Assembly: GCA_951213105.1 (NCBI GenBank)
Contig: OX578134.1
Coordinates: forward strand, 134,908,793-134,972,792
Source: Amaurobius ferox
Taxonomy: Eukaryota > Arthropoda > Arachnida > Araneae > Amaurobiidae
Direction: 5' to 3'
Length of the DNA: 64,000 nucleotides
Made by a program: the position numbers and the translations under genes. Numbering within the stretch: position 1 is the stretch's first letter; every line of letters starts with the position of its first letter. A model generated the notes under the pieces. The model saw nothing but the letters and a program-made list of their open reading frames with translations. It was not told the DNA's origin and made no database searches. Positions 49,188 through 59,780 of the stretch are shown piece after piece.

Positions 49188-50754
49188 ATGGATTGTTTTG
49201 GATATAATAATTGCCCAGCTAAAAATTATAACTTCAATAAATGTAAGAATAAAAATTGTAAAACCTGCCCATATGCTTCTAACTCACAAATTACTAATCT
49301 AAATAGTCATAAGACTTTCTGTAAAATTTTTAATTGCATCTACAAATTATCTTGTAATATATGTAATATATCTTATATAGGACAAACCAGTAATCCTATT
49401 CATCTACGTATGAATGTACATAGAGATCATGTTAAAAAATATATCCACAATAATAATTTTCTTCCTACTTCTAATAAAATCGAATATAAACACTTTGCTC
49501 ATCATGGTTTTGAAAATATAACTATACATATTTTGGACATTAAAACAAATACTGCTGATAGATTATTCTTTGAAAACTTCTATATTAAATCACAATGTAC
49601 TCTGTTTCCATATGGATTAAATCAGTTATATCTCAATGGTAATATTGTTAAGAATAATTTTGTAGATAATAAATATTCTATTTTTAATCACCTTTTTTTT
49701 AAACCTCTTTTACATAATAGTAAATTGGCTAAACTCAAAAGATTTAAACGCGGTAAAGGAAGCTCCTCCCAATATGATATTAAAGCGGAGATTAAAAGTA
49801 TGCATCAACAATTCAATAACACATATCAATGGAAATTTATTAAATCATGGGTATTTGCAGTTAAGAAAAAACAATTAAACACAGTTTATGCTATTTTCTT
49901 ACTAATGAATGAAAATATGATTAAAATGTTCATTAGTAAGTTAAATATTACTAATGAACATTTTAATCATATTTTCTATGATTTGCTCATTACTAGATCA
50001 AAATATTTAAAAATAAAACTTAATCAATTTCATAATAATAACTGTTCCAATTCTTATTGTGTAATATCATTTAAGCATCCTATTTATAATTACATAAACT
50101 TTAAGAATTTATTTAATCAATTTCATCATTTATTGCCTGTAAAGGATTTGAATGTTACTAAAACTTTTAAATATAACAAGCCTATTGGAAGAACCATTTT
50201 TAATTACAATGCAATTTCAAAATCTCTCTCAGTCGACATAGATTCCTCAACAAATTTAGATGGTGAATGTATTTGTAGTGCTGATAATTATGCTGAATTT
50301 ATAAATCCACACTTGGGTCATATAGTTACTGGAGACTTAGCCATTGTAAAAGATAAATCTTTAAGAACTATAATGTCATTTGGCACTAAATTCAGGTTAC
50401 CTTCATGTAATAATTCTAAACAAGTGTTAAAGTCAATCAATCTGGACCTTGATAAATTTATTTATGGATTAGCTTCTAAATATGCTCAGCCTTTAGAGGC
50501 ATTTAATATGTGGAAATTAACTATTTTAAGATCTATTAAAAATACCATTTGTAGTATTAATTTATCTAGATCTATATATAATATGGATAATATAAAGCAT
50601 TCTGTTAATGATTTACATAGATCTTTTGTTATTACTTATGTAGATAAAGCCTCTAATAATTATGCTATTATTTGTAAAAAATTCTATATTCAATATCTGC
50701 TAGATTATTTAAAAAATAATAGTCTTTTTAAAATTGATTCACACTCTCTTAATA
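49188..50754 (+). pseudogene. Naiad polyprotein, N-terminal part: GIY-YIG endonuclease, CxC linker, start of RT
   Basis: The first in-frame ATG is at 49188 (MDCFGYNNCPAKN); the frame is open from 49071. A Cys-rich stretch (CKNKNCKTCPY) precedes the GIY-YIG domain. The domain has IYKLSCNICNISYIGQT (49338-49388) with the YIG, a conserved Arg in HLRMNVHRDH, and a probable catalytic Glu in FFENFYI (about 49572). C-x2-C and H-x2-H (CNIC, HRDH) match the CCHH signature of Naiads, which is lost in Chlamys. DGECICSADNYAEF at 50259-50300 is the CxC linker. The RT domain starts with YVDKASNNYAIICKKFY (about 50637). Cys, not selenocysteine, is used at these positions. The frame runs into the SINE and stops at 50867. 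Confidence 0.9.
49911..49976. repeat. Perfect 29-bp inverted repeat inside the Naiad coding region
   Basis: 49911-49939 (GAAAATATGATTAAAATG ... TTAGTAA) is the exact complement of 49948-49976 with an 8-nt loop GTTAAATA. TTACTAATGAA also occurs at 49899-49909, so two alternative pairings are possible. The segment lies between the GIY-YIG domain and the CxC linker and keeps the frame open. Confidence 0.95.
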
Positions 50755-51042
50755 AGGGCGCGGTAGCCCATTGGTTAGCGCGCTGGAGTTGCACTCGGAA
50801 GGCCCGGGTTCGATTCCAGCCACTGCCAAAACTGCCGCCGTGTTCATGCGGAGTACGATCACGTTAAACATGTGGGTCCGAAAGTCCTTCCGAGAGGTTG
50901 GTGGTAGGGGAAGGAGGGTACGGTCCCTGTGGATGCCTCCCCCACTGGATTCCGGTCTAAATTGGGTGGCACTTCCCGACCGTCCAAACAGTTACCTTAC
51001 ACCTTTCTGGTAGGTCGGACGGTCTGGGTTTCAACAACAACA
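50755..51042 (+). mobile_element. Intact tRNA-derived SINE (SINE-1) inserted in the Naiad ORF
   Basis: Starts AGGGCGCGGTAGCCC with A box TAGCCCATTGGTTAGCGCG and B box GGGTTCGATTCC, spaced as in a tRNA. A 200-bp body and (CAA)4 tail follow. The target duplication ACACTCTCTTAATA (14 bp) is at 50741-50754 and 51043-51056. The insertion adds 302 bp (288 + 14), which is 2 modulo 3, exactly the frame offset between the two Naiad halves. It needs a LINE partner for mobility; none is identified here. It is close to the copy at 952-1234 and can be considered young. The 80-codon frame inside it is not a gene. Confidence 0.95.
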
Positions 51043-51056
51043 ACACTCTCTTAATA

Positions 51057-52042
51057 GTATCAAATTGAAAATTATCAATATGTATAGTGATTTAGATATT
51101 AATAATAAATTTTTGACATTTCCATATATTGTGCTTATACCTAAATTTCATAAAAATCCTATTAAATTTAGAACTGTTACTAGTGGTCATAATTCATACT
51201 CTACTACTGCTAGTAAATTATTACTAAATTATTTAAATGTACTAAATAGCAATTTACGAGATTCTGGTGATAGCTACATTATTCTAAATAACAGTAAGGA
51301 ATTAAAAAATAAATTAAAAACGCTTGGTAAAATAATAGGATTTCTAACTTTTGATTTTAAAGATCTATTTAATAATATTAAGATCACTGATCTATATGAT
51401 GTCATTTTAGCTTTATATAATGCTTATATTACTAAACATTCTAATCTTACAAAATTTACCAATTTTCCTAAGCTTCTCCATTTTGTTCTTTTCAATAATT
51501 ATATCTTTCAAGGTAATAAATTATACTTACAAGTCTCAGGTGTTCCACAAGGTGGCTGTAGTAGCAGTATGTTAGCTAATTTATACCTATTTCATTATGA
51601 AAAATTCTTTATTTCAACTGATTATAAAATTTATAGATATGTAGATGATCTGATTTGTCTTGTATTTACTGATAACTATGTCATAGATATAGATTTCTAT
51701 CCGGATAATTTGGAATTAATACCTAATGAAACTTCTATTAGTAATAATGTTTATTATTTGGATTTAAATCTAATTATAGAACCTGCTCATGGGATAGTTA
51801 CTAAATTATATGATAAAAAAGATTTTTTTAAATTTAATATTAATAAATTATTACCTTTTAATTCCTGCAACTCGATTCAATTGTTTAGAAATATTATACT
51901 TAATCAACTTTTTAGAATTTATAGATTATCAGATAAAAAATTTCATGCTTTGCACATTAATAACCTAAAAATTACCAGTAAAATGTATCAATATCCTGCA
52001 TATTTAGTCAATAGTATAGTTAATAAGTTTCGATTAGCCTAA
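51057..52042 (+). pseudogene. Naiad polyprotein, C-terminal part: reverse transcriptase catalytic core
   Basis: Continues the RT after the SINE: PYIVLIPKFHKNPIKFRTVTSG (finger motif), motif A LTFDFKDLFNNI (51347-51382) with the first catalytic Asp, and motif B VSGVPQGGCSSSMLANLY (about 51533-51585). Motif C is YRYVDDLI (51632-51655) with both Asp residues. VYYLDLNLII (motif D/E region) follows, and the frame ends with FRLA and a TAA at 52040-52042. All catalytic residues are present. The interval between the DKAS motif and motif A is long enough to hold the fingers insertion reported for this clade and telomerase, but I cannot confirm it by eye. The endonuclease is not at this end, which rules out classical Penelope. 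Confidence 0.9.
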
Positions 52043-52221
52043 AATTCTCATATTCTCCCCATATTATCTTATTTTAGCCGTACTTCTTCATTCTCCTGCA
52101 ATTATATTTTCATCTTTTTATCTCGAAGCTTTAACAGTTGAATAACTCGTTTTATTTCATTTTATTGCTTTTGCGCAGTACAGTTTTTATTACTCTCTTT
52201 GGCAACAGCAAATCACATCTT

Positions 52222-52705
52222 TTCATTTTGGCATATGGCAACATTGATCCAGTCATATTTTGCTCGTCATGGTTGCGCTGAAGAGGTGCGTTTTGAGGTA
52301 TTTATGTTTCCTTTATTGTTCCAATCTATATGCTTGTCGTCCATATAACACAAGTTTATAGATAAAATCTATCTTGTGTTTCAGAAACAAGCATTTTTGT
52401 GTTCATTTCGAAAGGATATATGGACCCGACGAGAATTTTTTCGAAATGAACTTTTCGTAAGCCTAATCTCGTAAGCCTAAATCTCCTCCATGTGCAAGCT
52501 TTTTTGCTTGATTTTTTTGTTTTCTTATTTGCATTCCTCATTTTTGAAATTTGTTGATTGTCTTTGTCCTTATGACTTGCATTATGCTTTATTATTTCCA
52601 CTTTTTGTCTTAATTTCTTTTATTTCTTTGTATTTGTAGAAAATTTTGGAATAGTGTATTATGAGTTACTACATACATTCTAACTTTGGATTTAATTATT
52701 TATAT
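52222..52705 (+). mobile_element. Naiad 3' UTR (downstream pseudo-LTR-like copy)
   Basis: Matches 46899-47386 at about 98% by eye. Contains hairpin AACACAAG/CTTGTGTT, the stems GTCCATATA/TATATGGAC and GTTCATTTCGAAA/TTTCGAAATGAAC, and the hammerhead-like core. Ends in a T-rich stretch and (TA)n. Confidence 0.85.
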
Positions 52706-52734
52706 TTATATATATATATATATAAATGTGAAAC

Positions 52735-52769
52735 ATTTACAGGAGAAGCCTGTCACACACACACACATA

Positions 52770-52808
<39 letters not shown>

Positions 52809-52866
52809 ATATATATATATGTAAATATATGTGTGTGTGTGTGTGTGACAGGCTTCTCCTGTAAAT
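52735..52866. repeat. 132-bp palindrome with (CA)n/(TG)n and (TA)n core
   Basis: ATTTACAGGAGAAGCCTGTC followed by (AC)n (52735-52770) is the complement of (TG)n-TGACAGGCTTCTCCTGTAAAT (52827-52866). Between them lies an imperfect (TA)n. It abuts the Naiad 3' end and looks like a snap-back structure or tiny MITE in which the Naiad landed. The open frames across it are artefacts. Confidence 0.85.
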
Positions 52867-54131
52867 ATTTTTAACGTAAGTCCATTTTATTTTTGTATTA
52901 AGATAAAATTTATGTATTTTACTATTTGCTAATTATATTTAAATAGTCTGCTGATAACATGAAATAACTGCTTATTAAATTTTGATGTTTGTTATCAAAA
53001 TATTATTGAAAACTCTACACATAGCAATAAAGAAGTGGAATTAAAATATTTCAAGGAAACCTCTCAGAATTAAATTTATTATGTGAAACTCCCTTTATCA
53101 CTGATATGGGATTTCATTTCTATTGAATAATTGAATTTTCAGCGACGTGGAACAGGAGAAATAATCACATGAATGCTTTATTTGATTGCTGTCTTTAAAG
53201 TGGATTAGGTTTATTGACGCTTTTCATCATCCTATTTTTCTATTTTCTGAGTTACTTGGATGAAGAGAATGTTTTGCTTGTTCACAGCTGTCTTATTTTA
53301 AAAATCGAAATAATGGAAAAACATCGGAAATAAGTATAATTTTCTAAATATATGTTTCTATTAAATTAAGAAAACAATTCTGGAATATTTTATGCAATTA
53401 TGGTAATATTCAAACACCTTGAATTTTATTCTCTTCATTTACATTCCATTCTCTTACTAAAACAAAACACAGCATATCTCCGACGTTGTCCTATGAATCT
53501 AGTCAGATTGCCAAATTAAATTACTTGGAGTGAGACTCAACTGCACTTCCTCATACCTGAATCTTTTTTCTTGTAAATATTTTCTGTTTTTTTTTTCAAA
53601 TTTTACAAAATAATTTTTGAATAAGCTGTATTGTTGTTCCAAATGATACCCATTGTAGAGTGCTACCCTTTATTTTAAATGGCGTAAAGTAAATATTTCG
53701 ATTGATAAGTTTGATAATATAACCCCTGGAGGGTAAATCCCCCCCCCACACACACACACACACACAAACACCAGAGGAGGGACTAATAACGAAATGAACA
53801 CAAAAATGGTATCGCAGCTATTTTTCACTACAATTATTGAAACTATTAGGTTTCGTGATCTTTGAGCCATAAATACCCTTTTAATGCATGATTTTGTCAA
53901 ACTTTTTTATATGTTACCATGTTAAACATATATAAAATTTTGAATAAATTTCAAAAATTTTGCCTCGAATTTAAAAAGAATTCTATCAAGTTACCCGCTC
54001 CCTAGGGATACATTTCCAAGTATGGTATCATTCGAAATATTTTTCAAACCCTTTAAAGTGAAGAGTAACACGCTATAATTGTAACCATTTGGACCCATGA
54101 TACCAATTTTTCCAAATTTGAAAAGGAAAAA
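52867..54131. other. AT-rich intergenic sequence with a C8(CA)n tract
   Basis: No gene or element recognised. The C-run and (CA)n microsatellite is at 53740-53767. Confidence 0.45.
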
Positions 54132-54736
54132 TCTGATGTGGGCAGCACATGACTTTCCCTGCAGACTTATATCCACGTTCTCTTTATTTTAATTACATTT
54201 ATTTCACTTTTATTGAATTTTCGTTCTCATTCGGTAACCGGGCTTATTTTCAAAGGTGGCGTAGGGAAAGTACGAAAAACTAAAATATCTCGAGAACGGC
54301 TAGTCCTAGTGTAATGGGGTTGGTCTTATTATTTTCGTCGTTAAACATTACGTATTAAACGGGCATTTTATGGATATATCTGAGTATACCTAGTTCTTTA
54401 GTTTAGATTTTGAAGATTTTTGCGGGTCGTTTTGCAAAAAAAGGCTGGTTATTTTTTTCCGAATCGTACCAAAATCTAATCAGCACCAGAGTGACCTATA
54501 CGTGACTCATCTACCGAATTTTGTGAAATTCGGTCCATTAGTTTTTCAGCTAGAGTGGATACAAGCTTTTGCGGGCCATTTCGCAAAAAAATGCGGGTTC
54601 TTTTATTCCGAATCGTACCCAAAACTAATCAGCACCAGCCCCGCCCACAAGTGACTTACCTACCACATTTTGTGAAATTCGGTCCATTAGTTTTTTAGTT
54701 ACAGTGGATACAAAATCTGCACAGACAGACAGACAC

Positions 54737-54767
<31 letters not shown>

Positions 54768-54930
54768 CACAGACAGACAGACAGACACACGCACAGACGT
54801 CACGCTAAAAATGGTTTTTTCGTATTCTAGAGGTCTCGAAACGTGTAGATCCGTCGAAAACTCGAGTTGTGATTTTCGGTATGATTCCAATACTTTCCCT
54901 ATACATTACCATGTATTGCAGGGAAAGTAA
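54132..54930 (+). repeat. Family B, copy 7
   Basis: Complete: TCTGATGTGGGCAGCACATG head, two 155-bp subunits, (GACA)n tract at 54720-54790 and the 3' hairpin. Directly followed by the head of copy 8 in the same orientation. Confidence 0.9.
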
Positions 54931-54932
54931 AA

Positions 54933-55560
54933 ATCTGATGTGGGCAGCACATGACTTTCCCTGCAGACTTATATTTACGTTCTCTTTATTTTAATTACAT
55001 TTAATTCACTTTTAATTCTTCGTTAAAAATTACGTATTAAACAAGCATTTTATGGATATATTTGAGCATACGTAGTTTTTTATTTTTGATTTTGGCGATT
55101 TTTGCGGGTCATTTTGCAAAAAAAGGCAGGTTATTTTTATCCGAATCATACCAAAATCTAATCAGCACCAGAGTGTCTCACAAGTGATTTACCTACCAAA
55201 TTTTGTGGAATTCGGTCTATTAGTTTTTCAGCTAGAGTGGATACAAGCTTTTGGGGGGGCCATTTCGAAAAAAAAGGCCGGTTCTTTTATTCCAAATCGT
55301 ACCCAAAACTAATCAGCACCAGACTCGCTCACAAGTGACTTACCTACCAAATTTTGTGAAATTCGGTCCAGTAGTTTTTTAGTTAGATTGGATACAAAAT
55401 CTGCACAGACAGACACACTCACACAGACGTCACGCTAAAAATGGTTTTTTCGTATTTTAGCGGTCTCGAAACGTGTAGATCCGTCGAATACTCGAGTTGA
55501 GATTTTTGACATGATTCTAATACTTTCCCTATACATTACCATGTATTGCAGGGAAAGTAA
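54933..55560 (+). repeat. Family B, copy 8 (head-to-tail with copy 7)
   Basis: TCTGATGTGGGCAGCACATG head, an internal deletion after TTTTAATTC, two subunits, and a 3' hairpin identical to copy 7 (ATGTATTGCAGGGAAAGTAA). Confidence 0.9.
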
Positions 55561-56260
55561 AAGTACTAAAATTGGATTCTGATGTGAGAAAGTCGGGTTG
55601 AACTACGCAGTTAATTTCCTTTGGTTTTACACTTTCAATCATTATTTGATTTTTCCGATCGAAAACAGACTTTACGTGCAATGTGTATTCCAATCTTACT
55701 AACTCCTTAAAATCTGGAAGCGCACGTTGTTACGCTGTAAAAACCTTCAAAAAGTACTTATAAGAAGTAGAAAGTAGAATAAATTTGAAACACGTAAAAG
55801 CTTCTTACCTGTTCACTGATGTTCCCCCAAGCAAAACGTATGGAATAGTCTTCGTAAGAATCTTCATAAAGAAAATGGCTCAATTTTTGTCAAGTAGATT
55901 CTCACTAACAGTCACTTTTGCTTCATGATGTGGATCATCAAACCAAACTTCTCGGTTCAAAGCATGACAAAATTTTCTACCTTTTATGAAATCTTTGCAG
56001 TAATAGTTTCTATTTTCCTAGGTTCTTATTGCGAAAGTCATATTTTATCTATAAAACGTCCAATTCAAGGAGTTGCTGGAAAGAAATTACGTAGCCATTT
56101 TGCGAAGAAGTTGCAGAGTTCTTGACAAACTGACTAAATCAGATTTGCTGAACACATGATCTTCTCTAGACTCAAATTTATTTTTTCTTTATATAATTTT
56201 TATCTAACTTGTAATAGATAATCGTTTTAAAATCACTTCGGATTTGAAATGTTAATATTA
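55561..56260. other. AT-rich intergenic sequence
   Basis: Nothing firm. 56120-56190 resembles a worn family B/C head (AATCAGATTTGCTGAACACATG). The 66-codon frame at 55925 has no domain. Confidence 0.4.
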
Positions 56261-57195
56261 TTACTTTCCTTATATACATAATGTATAAGGAAAGTATTGT
56301 GACGGGGTCGAAAATTCGAATTCGAGTTTTCGACGGGAGAGCACGTTTCAAGCATCCCTGATCACGAATCAAACATTTTTGAAGTGATGTCTGTGTGTGT
56401 GTGAAAGTATGTGTGTGTGTGTGTGTATCAGTGAGTCCGTGGAGACGATAACTGACGAACGAATGGACAGATTCAAACAAAATTTGGTACAAAAATCACA
56501 ATCCGCAAACACTGGAAGCCTATTGTTTTTATACGCAATCGAATGTTCAGAACTCCCCTAAATTTTCGAATAAAATTTTGAAAAAATCGTTAAAAAAATT
56601 AAAACTACTAATAGAGTTACGCAAATAGACATTTCTTATGTAATTTTTCATTAGAAAACGATTGACATAAATTTTAGAACGCTAACATGAACCGTTCTTG
56701 AGATATTGCACATTTTTCAAAAAAATTATCAGAAAGTCATATAATATGAAAAAAAATATTTCCTATTGAGAAACATGCTCACTTTTCATATGTAATACCA
56801 TGCGATAAATTGGGTGACATCATTCTCGTGGAACTAGCTCGTTCCATTCATGAAAAAAGATACTTTGAGTAATACTTTTGTATTTGAACGCCAATAGTCA
56901 TTTATCTTCTGTAAGAACAGCTTATTTCTTCATCCATAACGATTGGCGAGATTTTGGCGACGAATTTGGCGAATGTCGCCAATGGCGACTTTTTGAAATG
57001 TTGCCAAATTAACGAAAATTTCGCCATATGGATAAAAATGACGCTAAATCAATGAAAATGACGACTAATTGTCGAAAATTTAATATCTTGGAAAGAATAT
57101 TTGTATCTACTATAAGAAAAAACTATTTTTTTTTACTGTAAAAGTAGTAAATTCATTACATTATATAAGGAAAGTCATGTGTTGCCCAAATCAGA
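56261..57195 (-). repeat. Family C, copy 2 (complete, reverse)
   Basis: Plus-strand left end is the hairpin ACTTTCCTTATATACATAATG/TATAAGGAAAGT, then GTGACGGGGTCGAAAATTCG, a (TG)n tract and GATAACTGACGAACGAATGG. Next are CATGAACCGTTCTTGAGATATTGC and GGCGACTTTTTGAAATGTTGCC short repeats. The right end is the complement of the head (AAGGAAAGTCATGTGTTGCCCAAATCAGA). It is about 92% identical to copy 3. Confidence 0.9.
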
Positions 57196-57554
57196 TTTTT
57201 TTCTTTATCATTTGGCATCGAATATACATTTCATAAAATTTTTCATTTAATTTTCGCATTTTTATATAATTTTAATTATCATTCGGCTACTTGATGCATT
57301 TTTTAAAAAAAGCAAGGATCAAAAATTCTGTAATTTATTCTTAAATATCAATGGAACGGTTCTTCATAAAGTAGTGGGAATACTTATCCCTTTTATATCA
57401 AATATTACGTGTACAACAAACATTTCAAATGAAATATTCAAGTGTATATATATTTCTAAATTTCAGTGCTTCGATTTTTTCGAGCCCATTTCAGAAACAT
57501 CTGGAATGTGCGTGACGTTCTTTTGTCAGTGTTTTCTTCATACGCCCATTATGC
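57196..57554. other. AT-rich spacer
   Basis: No gene or element recognised. Confidence 0.4.
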
Positions 57555-57670
57555 GTACATTGACTGTATGTACATTGTATTACCTGTATGTACATTGTAT
57601 TACCTGTATGTACATTGTATGTACATTGTATGTACATTGTTGGACTGTATGTATGTGTACATTGATTGTA
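57555..57670 (+). repeat. TGTACATTGTAT minisatellite
   Basis: Seven or so copies of TGTATGTACATTG, alternating with TATTACC early and direct ATGTACATTGT repeats later. The two Cys/Tyr-rich frames across it are artefacts. Confidence 0.85.
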
Positions 57671-57743
57671 TTACCATAGTACAAGGTTCGAAATACAGAG
57701 GTACACAGATGTGTCCACGTGAAAATAAAATAGTAGATCCATT

Positions 57744-58728
57744 TTTATTAACACTTTCTAACATAGTTGAAAAGTGTTTATAACTTTTTATTCTGTCCGT
57801 CTGTCCGTTCGCGTAATTACCATAAAAATGACTTTATGAAAATGAAATTTTAGTATGTTGTTGAGACGGTCTGTGGAACATATGAGAATGTAAATAAATA
57901 TTATAACCCAATTAGTTTTGGATTGAACCCGGGTTGAAGAAGTGAAATACATTGAACTCTATAGGACCTAATTCTTCAAAAACATTTTATGTAAAGTTAA
58001 AATTCACAAATTGCTCCGAAAATTTTAGGAAATATTCAAATTATCCCATAAAATATATAAAAAAAATGTCAGCAAAATATTTTCGGTAGTGCTTTAAATA
58101 AAAATTAAAATAATAATTACACCATATTATATAAAGAGATCAAGTGGCCCACTTCAAAATAAAATATAGCATCCATCCTTTTTCCCTGTGTAAAAATCGT
58201 GATTTTTAAAGTTCTTTTAAATTAATATTTAATGTTGCATCCGTCCTAAAACCGTTTTATTTATTTTTGAGTATTTCTGTGCATCTATATTCTTCGCCAA
58301 CTCAATTACAGTATTTTTGAGTATAAATGATCATCAAACTCTGATTATTTCTAAACGAAGCCTAATTTTAATGGACTCAGAATATAAACAAGAGATTGTA
58401 AGATGAGTTGTATAAGAATTGTTGAATTTTTTTCACTCAAAATTATTTAGCTCAGGAGTCTGAAATAAAAGTGATATAAGTGCAATATTCATGGCTTTTA
58501 CATAGGGAGCCAGATGATTTATATTCCGATGACGTCGTTTAAATAAAGTTCATTTTCTTCGATGAAGTTTTAAGTTTTCAAATATAATAAATTATTGTAG
58601 TACTGTGATAATTTAAAATATATCAGCGATGAATGTATCGCATTTTAGAGATGTTTAAATAAAATTGCATTTCAGCTGGAAAGTGTTTCATAACCAACGC
58701 TTTATGCATGATTGATCTTTCTTGTTTT
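57744..58728 (+). repeat. Family A, copy 6
   Basis: Starts TTATTAACACTTTCTAACATAG, with a shortened TGTC tract, and ends CATGATTGATCTTTCTTGTTTT. Short subtype with a single internal AAATATAATAAATTATTG unit. Confidence 0.8.
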
Positions 58729-58839
58729 TATCTGTAAAATGCATGCATTGCACCTATTTTTTCTTTTTAATTCGTCAAAATATACCAGAAATTCTGATTT
58801 GTCTGGCAAGAAATTCTTAGCAAGACTTAAAATTGCGCT

Positions 58840-59560
58840 GAAAAAGATCGGTTGTATTTTCTCGAATTATGCCAAAATTTAATCAATATCAGAATGACCT
58901 TCTAGGAACATAACTACTAAATTTTAAGAAATTTTATTACACAGTTTTTTACTACTGTAAAAAACATTTGCAGTTCCCCAAAATTAAAAATTTGAATACT
59001 TGAGAATGGTCCCTCTTAGATTAATGGAGTTGGTCTTATTGTTTTCGTCGTCAACAATTACGTATAAAACATGCATTTAATTGATACATTTGTAGTATTT
59101 TATTTTAAATCTTGACGATGACTTTTGCGGGCCATTTCGCAAAAGAATGGCAAATTAATTTTCAATCGAATCGTACTAAAATCTAATCAGCTCCACGGTA
59201 ACCCGCAAGCAAGCTATCTACCAAATTTTGTGAAATGTAGTCTATTAGTTTCTCGCTAGAATGGTTACATACGATTTTTACGGGCCATTTTGAAAAATGC
59301 AAGACAAGTTTTCTTATCCCGAATTATACCAAAATCAAATCAGCACCAGGGTAATCGACAAGTGTACAAAGTTTCATGAAATTTGATCAATTGATTTTTG
59401 AGTTAGAGTGGGTGCGCACACACTGACGTCACTCTAAAAATAGTGTTTTAGTGTTCTGTGGTGCTCAAAATGTGTAAATCCGTCGAAAACTCGAACCACG
59501 ATTTGCGACACGATTTCAATACTTTCCCTATACATTACCATTGTATTGCAGGGAAAGTAA
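58840..59560 (+). repeat. Family B, copy 9 (5'-truncated, diverged)
   Basis: Contains GGCCATTTCGCAAAAG, TCTAATCAGCTCCAC, ACCAAATTTTGTGAAAT and ACGTCACTCTAAAAATAG blocks, and the 3' hairpin ACTTTCCCTATACATTACC ... ATTGCAGGGAAAGTAA. The head is absent. This is the most diverged copy. Confidence 0.7.
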
Positions 59561-59624
59561 AAAAACCATGCACGCAATTTCGTAACACACTTGCAGACTG
59601 AAGCTCGGAAAGTTTGCTGTTCCT

Positions 59625-59780
59625 TAAAAATAACCAGAAATGTTTTTGTTATCAAGAAAAATACATAAAACATGTTTTAAAGAAGCTAAATCCACAGCAT
59701 ATACCCATTTGTAAAAATGTAATAATTTTGAAGATGTCGGATTGTATGTTTATAGTTTTTACTGTTGAGAAATAATAAAT
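59625..59780. repeat. Interspersed repeat family H, copy 1
   Basis: Shares AACCAGAAATGTTTTTGTTATCAA, AAATCCACAGCATATACCCATTTG, AAAAATGTAATAATTTTGAAGATGT and TTTTTACTGTTGAGAAATAATA with 60885-61035 in the same orientation. Confidence 0.6.

Larger units (their letters stand above)
48863..52705 (+). mobile_element. Naiad-type Penelope-like retroelement, near full length, interrupted by a SINE
   Basis: Domain order along one frame is GIY-YIG endonuclease, CxC linker, then reverse transcriptase. This permuted order defines the N-terminal-endonuclease Penelope-like clade (Naiad/Chlamys), in contrast to classical Penelope, where the endonuclease is C-terminal. Such elements use the endonuclease to nick DNA and the telomerase-related RT to copy their RNA at the nick. 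The 5' leader (48863-49187) is AT-rich and non-coding. The 3' UTR (52043-52705) ends in (TA)n, as do the partial copies at 45908 and 46899. Apart from the SINE, the coding region has no stop or frameshift, so the copy was young when interrupted. The left boundary is uncertain. Confidence 0.9.

Noticed and set aside
50756..50830. Possible tRNA gene with A and B boxes
   Set aside because: Head of a SINE: followed by a SINE body and (CAA)n tail and flanked by a target duplication.
50771..51013. 80-codon forward frame and the end of the first Naiad half (GAVAHWLARWSCTRKARVRF)
   Set aside because: Encoded by the SINE itself, not by the retroelement or a gene.
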